From NCBI GenBank assembly GCA_020426125.1, contig JAGQQQ010000119.1, positions 1 through 5,513 on the forward strand: a stretch of DNA of 5,513 nt, written 5' to 3'. A program made the position numbers and the translations under genes. Within the stretch, counting starts at the first letter, position 1. Every line of letters begins with the position of its first letter. Origin of the DNA: Planctomycetaceae bacterium. Its GTDB lineage: Bacteria > Planctomycetota > Planctomycetia > Planctomycetales > Planctomycetaceae. The notes below the pieces were generated by a model. The model was given only the letters and a program-made list of their open reading frames with translations, was not told the DNA's origin and searched no databases. Of this stretch, positions 1 to 4,863 are shown piece after piece.

Positions 1-163
1 TGAAGGCCATATGCTCCAGGAAGTGACTGACGCCGTTGATGTCCATCGTCTCGTCGCGAGACCCCGTTTTCACCAAGAAGCCAATCGCCGTACTATGGGC
101 CTCGGGCTTGGTCTCCGCGATGATTTCGAGTCCGTTGTCGAGAGTGGTCTGTTGAAACTGCAT
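1..163 (-). CDS. M16 family zinc metallopeptidase, N-terminal fragment
   Basis: The minus strand reads from an ATG at 161-163 to the window edge, giving 54 residues that begin MQFQQTTLDNGLEII. Residues 47-51 are HFLEH, the inverted zinc motif HxxEH of the M16 (pitrilysin/insulinase, processing-peptidase-like) family. H47 and H51 would bind zinc and E50 would be the catalytic base. The preceding DNGLEII strand, the FLVKTGSRDE segment and the NGVSHFLEHMAF block follow the usual order at the start of M16 proteins. No signal peptide is visible, so the start looks cytoplasmic unless translation begins upstream. The ribosome-binding site is weak (GAGA about 8 bases before ATG). The gene follows the ABC-F gene by 82 bp on the same strand and could be read through from it. 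A poor promoter-like pair (TTGCGA, 16 bp, CACAAT) lies in the gap at 206-233. The family call is firm. The substrate and the subfamily (bacterial processing protease or heterodimer subunit) cannot be told from this fragment. Confidence 0.9.
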   Translation of the reverse strand, partial: MQFQQTTLDNGLEIIAETKPEAHSTAIGFLVKTGSRDETMDINGVSHFLEHMAF

Positions 164-245
164 GATGTGTTCTCAGTTGAACGAGCATTTCTCGCTGATC
201 GTCGAATTGTGACAGAGTTCAAGTGTGTCGCAAAACAGACATCAA

Positions 246-2033
246 TCAAACTTCGCCGAGAATCTCTTGAAGTTCGAGCCAACGGTCTTCACATTCGCTG
301 AGTTGATTGGTGATGTCCGTCAGTTCTTCGTGAAGCTTCATCGCCGCCTCGGCATCGGTGGTCGAGAGAAGTTCCTTGTTGACGGCCTTCTTCCGGTCAT
401 CCAGTTTGGCAATTTGCTTCTCGATGTTCGACAACTCCCGCCGGAGTTGACGTTCTTCGTTTCCAGTCGGTTTCGGCGCCTTCGCTGTCTCGGCAGGCAG
501 CGGCGGCGGCCCACCGGATTTGCGGGGGCTGAGGTCTCGGGCTCCCTCTTCGATCTCCTTATTCACCCGATAGAGATAGGCATCGTAGCCCTCTCCGTAG
601 TTGCGGACGCGCCCGTCTCGCACTTCGAGGATACTGGTGGCCATCCGTTTGAGAAAGTGCCGGTCGTGAGTCGTGAAGATCACGGTCCCCTGATACTTGT
701 CGAGTCCGTCCATGAGCGCGTCGATTGTCTCCACGTCCAAGTGGTTCCCCGGTTCGTCGAGAACCAGAATATTGTAGTCCCCGAGCAGCAGTCCGGTCAT
801 ACAGACGCGGGCCCGTTCTCCCCCGGAGAGGACTTTGATCTTCTTCTTGACGTGAGCATCTCGAAACAGCATCGCCCCCGCCGCCGCGAGGATTTCCTGC
901 GTCGTCGTTCCAGGTTTCGATTCGTATTCGAGGTATTGCTGAATTGTCTGGTCAGGCGGCAGGCTGTGATAGACGTGTTGGGCGTAGACCCCGACGTTGC
1001 AGGCGTACCCCCATTTGACGTTGCCATCAATCGGTTCGAGTGACTCCACCAGAGTCCTCAGAAGCGTCGTTTTCCCTTGACCGTTGTCCCCGACGATGGC
1101 CACGCGTTCACCGTGTTCAATCTCCAGGTCAATCTCCTTGGCGACGGCGTGGCCGTTGTACCCGATCGCGAGGTCTTTGGTCCGAATGCAGGGGCCTTGG
1201 CGGGGGTCGACTATCGGGCAGCGGATATGGGCTCTGGGAGCGTCAGCGGCAATTTCGATCGTCTGAAGTTTTTCGAGTTGTTTCTCGCGGGACTTCGCTC
1301 GGGACGCCGTCGTCGCCCGGGCTTTGTTCTTATCGATGAACTGTTGAAGCTGCTTCTGCTTGGCGATGATTGCGGCGTTGACCCGCTCATCGTGCTCCTT
1401 TCGCTCCTCGTCATATTCCAGGAAGGCGTTCACCTTCCCGGGGTACATGGTCAATTCCCCGCGTGCGAGGCTGAGCGTGTGTTCACAGGTGGCTTCGAGA
1501 AATGCCCGGTCGTGGGACACGATTAAACACGCCTGATTGAACCCCTTCAGAAAGTTCTCCAAAAGCAACTGCGTTCGCAAATCGAGGAAGTTGGTCGGTT
1601 CGTCGAGAACGAGCAGATTGGGTTCATGAAGCAACAGCGCCGCCAGTTTGACGCGGGTCTGCCACCCGCCGGAGAGTGCGGAGATGGGGCCATCCAGGTA
1701 CTGCCCTTTGATCTCGAACTGTCCGGCGACTTCGCCGCATTTCCAGTCGGGCTGCTCGGAGTCGCGGAGGAAGAACTCCATCGCCGACTCGCCTGGGAGA
1801 AACGGGTCGTGCTGCTTGAGGTAGCCGATCCGCAGGTTTGGACTACGAATCACTTCCCCGCTGTCGAGTTCCTCCTCGCCGATCAGCACGCGGAGCAGCG
1901 TCGATTTTCCGGCTCCGTTGCGACCGATGAAGCCGACTTTGTTGTCTTCGTAAATGGTACACTCTGCGTCATCGAGCAGGAGCTGGTCGCCGTAACTCTT
2001 TTCCGCGTTTCGTAGTTGCAGGAGGACTGCCAT
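246..2033 (-). CDS. ABC-F family ATPase, YheS-like, with C-terminal coiled coil
   Basis: This is a complete 595-residue protein with two ATP-binding domains and no membrane segment. Domain 1 has Walker A GRNGAGKST (37-45), Q-loop Q74, signature LSGGW (120-124), Walker B with catalytic E145 in DEPTNFLD (144-151) and H-loop H174. A charged helical linker (about 205-262), rich in K, Q and R, matches the ABC-F P-site tRNA interaction region. Domain 2 has Walker A GDNGQGKTT (315-323), Q352, LSGGE (402-406), E427 in DEPGNHLD (426-433) and H456. A proline-rich tether (about 502-523) leads to a coiled coil (about 525-592). The SGGW signature and the coiled-coil ending resemble E. coli YheS as I remember it. 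The Walker A to signature spacing in domain 1 is too short for an EttA-type arm. ABC-F proteins act in the cytoplasm on the ribosomal E site, relieving stalled translation or, in some members, conferring antibiotic protection; a housekeeping role is more likely here. I chose M at 2031-2033 because the reading frame extends to an ATG at 2219, but those 62 extra residues look unlike any ABC-F N-terminus. The GAGG before the ATG is too close to be a good ribosome-binding site. Confidence 0.95.
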   Translation of the reverse strand: MAVLLQLRNAEKSYGDQLLLDDAECTIYEDNKVGFIGRNGAGKSTLLRVLIGEEELDSGEVIRSPNLRIGYLKQHDPFLPGESAMEFFLRDSEQPDWKCGEVAGQFEIKGQYLDGPISALSGGWQTRVKLAALLLHEPNLLVLDEPTNFLDLRTQLLLENFLKGFNQACLIVSHDRAFLEATCEHTLSLARGELTMYPGKVNAFLEYDEERKEHDERVNAAIIAKQKQLQQFIDKNKARATTASRAKSREKQLEKLQTIEIAADAPRAHIRCPIVDPRQGPCIRTKDLAIGYNGHAVAKEIDLEIEHGERVAIVGDNGQGKTTLLRTLVESLEPIDGNVKWGYACNVGVYAQHVYHSLPPDQTIQQYLEYESKPGTTTQEILAAAGAMLFRDAHVKKKIKVLSGGERARVCMTGLLLGDYNILVLDEPGNHLDVETIDALMDGLDKYQGTVIFTTHDRHFLKRMATSILEVRDGRVRNYGEGYDAYLYRVNKEIEEGARDLSPRKSGGPPPLPAETAKAPKPTGNEERQLRRELSNIEKQIAKLDDRKKAVNKELLSTTDAEAAMKLHEELTDITNQLSECEDRWLELQEILGEV

Positions 2034-2439
2034 CGCCTCGGGTTCCGTGTCAAATGTCTCGGTTTCGCGGCGAATGGTAAGGCTCCCGCCCAGCCCGGTA
2101 AAGAGGGGAGCGGCTCTCTGGGAATTGCTTGTTCGTTTTACTGAACTCAGTTGATCTTGATGCCACCGAACATCGCGCGACTCCTCATGGGAATTTCGAC
2201 AGGCGTTTGATGCCGTCACTTACGAGAAGTCTCAGTCGTTGTCCCCTCCCTTTTCGATCGGCTTTCTCAACGCAGGATTCCTGAACCGATCAGTTCGGCC
2301 GAGTTGAAAACGGGTACGCACTCCGAGGTCGCCTCGCCACCATGACGACGGTCGCCTCCGTGGCGTTCCAGATTTGTTGAACGAGCCAACCCTCGATCCA
2401 ACAGGAAACCGGTTCGAAGAACGAATCCAAAAGCGGAAA
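2034..2439. other. 406-bp intergenic gap between ZIP and ABC-F genes
   Basis: Both flanking genes run on the minus strand, so this stretch holds the 3' end of the ZIP transcript and the promoter and leader of the ABC-F gene. I found no gene I would defend; open frames crossing it are extensions or shadows of the neighbours. A TTGACA hexamer on the minus strand (2048-2053) resembles a -35 box, but the matching -10 would fall inside the ABC-F coding region, so I do not call it. Small hairpins at 2324-2365 are listed separately. The rest shows no repeats or RNA structure that I can support. Confidence 0.6.
2324..2365 (-). terminator. possible weak terminator or hairpin pair after the ZIP gene
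   Basis: About 75-115 bases past the ZIP stop codon there are two nested or adjacent dyads. One is CGAGG-TCG-CCTCG (2324-2336), a 5-bp stem with a 3-base loop. The other is CGCCAC (2335-2340) pairing with GTGGCG (2360-2365). Their stems overlap at two bases, so they would compete. On the minus strand, the transcribed direction for ZIP, a short TTTT lies about 14 bases after the first stem, too far for a textbook intrinsic terminator. The 9-mer GGTCGCCTC occurs twice here (2327-2335 and 2350-2358). Confidence 0.2.
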
Positions 2440-3159
2440 TCACGAATTCGTCAGTTTTTCTCCGATGACACCCAGGAGAAAACCGGCGACCGCCCCGAGT
2501 GGCGGAGTCCAGTGCCGCTCCAGACGCGACTGGGGGGCGATGTCTTGAAACACGAGATAAAGAATTCCCCCTGCCGCAAACAACATGATTGCCGAGACAG
2601 TCGCCGGAAAGGATGCCAACACAAAGTAGCCAATCAGTCCAGCCACCGGCCCCAAGAGTGCCATTAAGGAAAAAGCTCCGATCAGTTGAAACGGACTCAA
2701 CTTCGTCGACTCGCGAAGCTCTCGATACGCATTGAATCCTTCGGGAAGATTCTGCAATGCGATCAGCAGCGCCAGCAACAGTCCCGTCGGATTCCCCAAG
2801 GCAAATGACGCCCCCAGGGCCAGCGCCTCCGGCAAGAAATCCGCGAGCATCGCCGCGAGTTGCGAGGCGGATGTCTGTGATTTGGCGAGATACAGGTCTA
2901 ACCCCAGGAAGGCGAGTCCGCCAGCGGAGAGACTGAGAATGATGGGAAGCAAGGACAACCGCTCGGTTCCCTCCGGAACCAACACCAACGCGACGGCCGA
3001 CAACAAGGCCCCACCCCCGAATGCAATGACCGTGTGTCGAAACTCCCGTTCCAGCCACTGAGGACGGATCTTTTCGAACCAGGCAATTGCGCCGCCCACC
3101 GGCATCGCTCCACCGGCCATGAGTGTCAGGGCAATCACTTGGAGATATTCGGGAATCAC
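2440..3159 (-). CDS. ZIP-family divalent metal transporter
   Basis: This 239-residue membrane protein has about eight hydrophobic segments (about 5-27, 43-62, 70-92, 100-122, 125-147, 157-184, 186-205 and 218-234), as expected for ZIP transporters, which bring zinc, iron or manganese into the cytoplasm. The diagnostic pair is present: DFLPEALALG (107-116) in segment 4 and QNLPEG (136-141) in segment 5. In well-studied ZIPs segment 4 usually reads HNxPEG; here H is D107 and N is F108, while P110, E111, Q136, N137 and E140 remain. The metal preference is therefore uncertain. I chose the GTG at 3157-3159 because it puts the first membrane segment right at the N-terminus and has AGGCG about 5 bases upstream. 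An in-frame ATG at 3247-3249 would add 30 polar residues that include a G7C5 tract and rare codons, and it has no ribosome-binding site. A weak TTGTTC/TTGAAT promoter-like pair lies just before the GTG. The family is clear and the start is uncertain. Confidence 0.88.
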   Translation of the reverse strand: MIPEYLQVIALTLMAGGAMPVGGAIAWFEKIRPQWLEREFRHTVIAFGGGALLSAVALVLVPEGTERLSLLPIILSLSAGGLAFLGLDLYLAKSQTSASQLAAMLADFLPEALALGASFALGNPTGLLLALLIALQNLPEGFNAYRELRESTKLSPFQLIGAFSLMALLGPVAGLIGYFVLASFPATVSAIMLFAAGGILYLVFQDIAPQSRLERHWTPPLGAVAGFLLGVIGEKLTNS

Positions 3160-3228
3160 GAATCGCCTGCAACAAAATTCAAGCTTTTGGAATGACCGAC
3201 GAACAAGTGGCTCGATCTCGCTGTGAGT

Positions 3229-3240
3229 GGGGGGGCCCCC
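3229..3240. repeat. G7C5 homopolymer tract
   Basis: Seven G are followed directly by five C, including the perfect palindrome GGGGGCCCCC at 3231-3240. It lies between the two candidate ZIP starts, inside the N-terminal codons of the longer version. Such a run is prone to polymerase slippage and sequencing error, another reason to distrust the long start. Confidence 0.6.
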
Positions 3241-3354
3241 TGAACTCATTTCGAGCAGATGAGTGGAAACGACTAGGCATCAGATTGGCACCATCGAATC
3301 GTAGCGAGGTGAACAAGGACGTCGATTAAGGAATCGCAAACGCCTATCAGGGCC

Positions 3355-3370
3355 GGAGGCCCGGCAGAAC
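3355..3370 (+). repeat. REP-like core, copy 1
   Basis: GGAGGCCCGGCAGAAC. This is the 3' half of hairpin A followed by the GGCAGAAC tail. Its inverted partner is at 3456-3471 (15 of 16 identical). Confidence 0.6.
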
Positions 3371-3424
3371 GTCAGTCGGAGCCGGCAGGCTCCGGATTCG
3401 CGATCAAATTTCCGCCAAAGGCCC

Positions 3425-3440
3425 GAAGGGTCGGCAGAGC
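3425..3440 (+). repeat. REP-like core, copy 2, diverged
   Basis: GAAGGGTCGGCAGAGC. It has the same orientation as copy 1, with start-to-start spacing of 70 bases, and keeps the CGGCAGA core. The hairpin substitutions (GGCCC/GGGTC) leave one G-T pair. Confidence 0.5.
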
Positions 3441-3455
3441 CTTCGTCTCGGATCG

Positions 3456-3471
3456 GTTCTGCCGGCCCTCC
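3456..3471 (-). repeat. REP-like core, copy 3, inverted
   Basis: On the minus strand it reads GGAGGGCCGGCAGAAC, which matches copy 1 at 15 of 16 positions in the opposite orientation. With copy 1 it could form a long-range stem enclosing hairpins B and C. Confidence 0.6.
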
Positions 3472-3499
3472 AGGCCTCGTGTTTTCTCTGTCGTCCTGA

Positions 3500-3519
3500 C
3501 CGTGGACTGACGTCCACGG
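3500..3519. repeat. strong 8-bp hairpin CCGTGGAC/GTCCACGG
   Basis: A perfect 8-bp GC-rich stem with a TGAC loop, the most stable local dyad in the window. It is followed 13 bases later by the GCCCC-TCC-GGGGC hairpin (3533-3545). Neither strand has a T-run directly after the stem, so it is not a standard intrinsic terminator, though it could stabilise the 3' end of the TPR transcript. Confidence 0.6.
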
Positions 3520-3652
3520 CTGAGGTTCTTTTGCCCCTCCGGGGCTGTCTTCGTTCAATGTCCGAAAAATGGACTCTGATCCATGATGCTTGACGTTTTC
3601 GCAAGTCTCAGTCCTCTCCAATAAAGTGCATTGAGAGTTGATCGTGGGCAGG

Positions 3653-3688
3653 AAAAACAGCAGAAAGTCTATTCCACTCGAAGACTTT
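3653..3688 (-). terminator. possible intrinsic terminator for the TPR gene
   Basis: On the minus strand AAAGTCT pairs with AGACTTT (3682-3688 with 3664-3670), a perfect 7-bp stem with an 11-base loop. Five T follow, six bases after the stem (3653-3657). It begins 77 bases past the TPR stop codon and is oriented correctly for that gene. The stem is AT-rich and the T-run slightly displaced, so the call is tentative. Confidence 0.35.
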
Positions 3689-3764
3689 TGGCATCGACGC
3701 GAACGCAACCACGATTTCCAGGCCATCCCTAAACGAGATCATCACGCTTTCAAATAAGCCTCCG

Positions 3765-4532
3765 TTACTCTTGGCCGTCTTTCAACGATGTCAATGAATC
3801 CAGCTGTAACCGAGCGACATGCCACATGTAATTGGGGCCATATCCCGCCTTTCTCGGCCAGGACGTTGCGACCGCTTGCTCCAGATGCGTCTTGGCGGAA
3901 CCTTTTCGCCCTTCGACCAATTCATTGAGTCCGATATAAAGCTCCGCATAAAACAGGCGTTTTTCTCGTTCCGAGTCGTCGATCTCGGCCTGCTGAATTC
4001 GTTCAAGAATCTTCGACCCCGTGATCTCTCCCGCAAACAGTCGGTACACATCCCCAAACGGTTCGCGATCGTCCTTCTCGTATTTCAACAACTCCTGACG
4101 GGCTTTCTCGGGACCCTGCGCTCGATACATCGAGAGGTATCGCCAGATCCCGTTTTCCCGGTCCACGTTGTCGAAAGAATGGTACCGGCCAAACTGAGCC
4201 GCGGCGTCCTCGTAACGCCCGGCGTAGAAGTACGCGATTCCCCGTCGCCAATGGGACGCATCGCGAGACTCATCGAGTTCGACCATCTTGCTGTAGTCTT
4301 CGACCGCCCTGGGAAAATCTCCCAGGAAAAACCGAATGTCTCCACGTGTGGAGTAGCCGTTGATCTCTTCCGGATGGTCTTCGATGTACTCGTTCAACCG
4401 CGGCAGTTGCTCCTCCAGGGCGGCTTGGAGTTCTTTGTTCTCTTCGGCATATGCATTTTGAATCGAGCAGATGGGACTTGAGAGAACCCACGCGGCACAG
4501 ACCGCTATCAGGATTCGACAGCAACGTTTCAC
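3765..4532 (-). CDS. Secreted NlpI-like tetratricopeptide-repeat protein
   Basis: This 255-residue protein begins with a clear Sec signal peptide: a basic start (MKRCCR), a hydrophobic core (about 7-19, ILIAVCAAWVLSS) and a likely signal peptidase I site after AYA (29/30). TPR-like helix pairs are visible at about 55-88 (GYSTRGDIRFFLGDFPRAVEDYSK), 92-125 (SHWRRGIAYFYAGRYEDAAAQF) and 191-224. The order (TPR pairs, a WRYLS segment, a KARQELLKY helix, an FAGEITGSKILERIQQA helix, then a final TPR pair) closely parallels E. coli NlpI as I remember it. NlpI is a periplasmic scaffold for peptidoglycan hydrolases and proteases. Unlike NlpI there is no lipobox: the cysteine at 22 is preceded by SPI. 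The product is therefore probably soluble in the periplasm. I chose GTG at 4530-4532, with GGAAGAG just upstream, because it starts the signal peptide exactly. The open frame runs on to an ATG at 4688, but its 52 extra residues would bury the signal peptide. The gene stands alone and diverges from ilvD. Fold and export are well supported; a role like that of NlpI is inference. Confidence 0.85.
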   Translation of the reverse strand: MKRCCRILIAVCAAWVLSSPICSIQNAYAEENKELQAALEEQLPRLNEYIEDHPEEINGYSTRGDIRFFLGDFPRAVEDYSKMVELDESRDASHWRRGIAYFYAGRYEDAAAQFGRYHSFDNVDRENGIWRYLSMYRAQGPEKARQELLKYEKDDREPFGDVYRLFAGEITGSKILERIQQAEIDDSEREKRLFYAELYIGLNELVEGRKGSAKTHLEQAVATSWPRKAGYGPNYMWHVARLQLDSLTSLKDGQE

Positions 4533-4678
4533 AGTCTCTTCCAATACGTTGAGAGAAGATGAGAAGATCGACCATGTTGCCCATCGTCGGCAAGTTCTCT
4601 CAAAATGCAAGCTCCCGCCCACCGACTCATACTCAGCATTTGGCGAATCGGGCAAAGACAGCCGCAACGCTCGACTCC

Positions 4679-4698
4679 CGTCAAACAACTCGTCAAAC
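4679..4698. promoter_or_regulatory. tandem CGTCAAAC 8-mer, possible operator or -35 pair
   Basis: CGTCAAAC occurs at 4679-4686 and again at 4691-4698, 12 bases apart, close to one helical turn, so a regulator could bind both on the same face. On the minus strand each contains TTGACG, five of six matches to a -35 box, pointing toward the TPR gene, but no good -10 follows at 17 bp. Confidence 0.25.
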
Positions 4699-4747
4699 TA
4701 CGCGATTCCCCGAGCCAAATCCGGAAGCCGCGATGCAACCGTTTAGC

Positions 4748-4766
4748 CGGTTCCCTCCGGGAATCG
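4748..4766 (+). promoter_or_regulatory. stem-loop upstream of ilvD
   Basis: CGGTTCCC pairs with GGGAATCG around a TCC loop: 8 pairs including one G-T. It ends 97 bases before the ilvD start. No T-run follows, so it is not an intrinsic terminator. It overlaps where the -35 for the TAAAAT box at 4783 would be, so it could be a protein-binding dyad or a leader hairpin. Confidence 0.3.
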
Positions 4767-4863
4767 CCGTCCGATCTCCGGATAAAATGCGGTTCGGATC
4801 AGAATCCACTCAAATATCCGCTTTCGAACGTTTTCAAAAAGAGTATCGAGCAAGGTTGTCGGC

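Larger units (their letters stand above)
3350..3545. repeat. cluster of six short hairpins, REP/BIME-like mosaic
   Basis: Six dyads follow one another. A is GGGCC-GGA-GGCCC (3350-3362). B is CGGAGCC-GGCA-GGCTCCG (3377-3394). C is GGCCC-GAA-GGGTC (3420-3432, one G-T pair). D is the GGCC/GGCC type at 3463-3475, in inverted orientation. E is CCGTGGAC-TGAC-GTCCACGG (3500-3519). F is GCCCC-TCC-GGGGC (3533-3545). A, C and D share a 16-base core ending in GGCAGAAC or GGCAGAGC. A (3355-3370) and the reverse complement of D (3456-3471) match at 15 of 16 positions, and C (3425-3440) matches the D form at 13 of 16. A and C are direct copies exactly 70 bases apart, and D is inverted. Direct plus inverted palindromic units are typical of REP/BIME elements mobilised by RAYT-type transposases; no such transposase is in the window. 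The sequences resemble intergenic repeats I associate with planctomycete genomes, but this is from memory. Confidence 0.7.
3160..3764. other. 605-bp intergenic region with hairpin cluster
   Basis: This lies between the stop of the TPR gene and the preferred start of the ZIP gene, both on the minus strand. From right to left it holds a possible terminator (3653-3688), a small 5-bp dyad (ATGGA 3569-3573 with TCCAT 3580-3584), a cluster of six GC-rich hairpins (3350-3545), and about 190 bases of unremarkable sequence leading to ZIP, including a G7C5 run at 3229-3240. A 148-codon minus-strand frame (3280-3726) covers the cluster but is best read as chance translation of the repeats. Confidence 0.7.
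4533..4863. other. divergent intergenic region between the TPR gene and ilvD
   Basis: These 331 bases must hold the promoters of both genes. Open frames crossing it on both strands look like chance or are upstream extensions of the neighbours. Visible elements are a tandem CGTCAAAC 8-mer (4679-4698), a stem-loop (4748-4766) and a lone -10-like TAAAAT (4783-4788, plus strand) with no acceptable -35 at 16-18 bp. On the minus strand a TTGAGA (4598-4603) could be a -35 for the TPR gene, but the -10 is poor. No riboswitch, T-box or leader peptide rich in Leu, Ile or Val codons is apparent. Confidence 0.55.

Noticed and set aside
225..1043. A 272-codon plus-strand open frame opposite the ABC-F gene, and similar ones at 1077-1526 and 1626-2015
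   Set aside because: All are antisense shadows of a protein with complete ABC motifs. Their residues mirror codon bias and show no family features.
2031..2053. A TTGACA promoter for the ABC-F gene
   Set aside because: The -35-like hexamer is only 14 bases from the start codon, so its -10 and start point would fall inside the coding region.
2034..2219. A 62-residue N-terminal extension of the ABC-F protein
   Set aside because: The open frame continues, but the extra residues do not resemble an ABC-F N-terminus, and the MAVLLQLRNAEKSYG start fits the family.
2267..3175. A 302-codon minus-strand open frame overlapping the ZIP gene
   Set aside because: It is the ZIP gene in another frame; the ZIP frame has membrane segments and family motifs, while this one is low-complexity G/R/S.
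3350..3545. CRISPR array
   Set aside because: The units are short palindromes in mixed orientation with unequal spacing; there are no regular repeats, spacers or cas genes.
3280..3726. A 148-codon minus-strand open frame across the hairpin cluster
   Set aside because: It is translated palindromic repeat: rich in R, P and G, with no domain, no clear ribosome-binding site and internal symmetry from the DNA hairpins. Such frames are often over-annotated as hypothetical proteins.
3819..4481. A 220-codon plus-strand open frame opposite the TPR gene
   Set aside because: Antisense to a gene with signal peptide and TPR motifs; no start signal or recognisable domain.
4533..4688. A 52-residue N-terminal extension of the TPR protein
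   Set aside because: It would put the signal peptide in the interior; the GTG at 4532 has a plausible ribosome-binding site and starts the signal peptide exactly.
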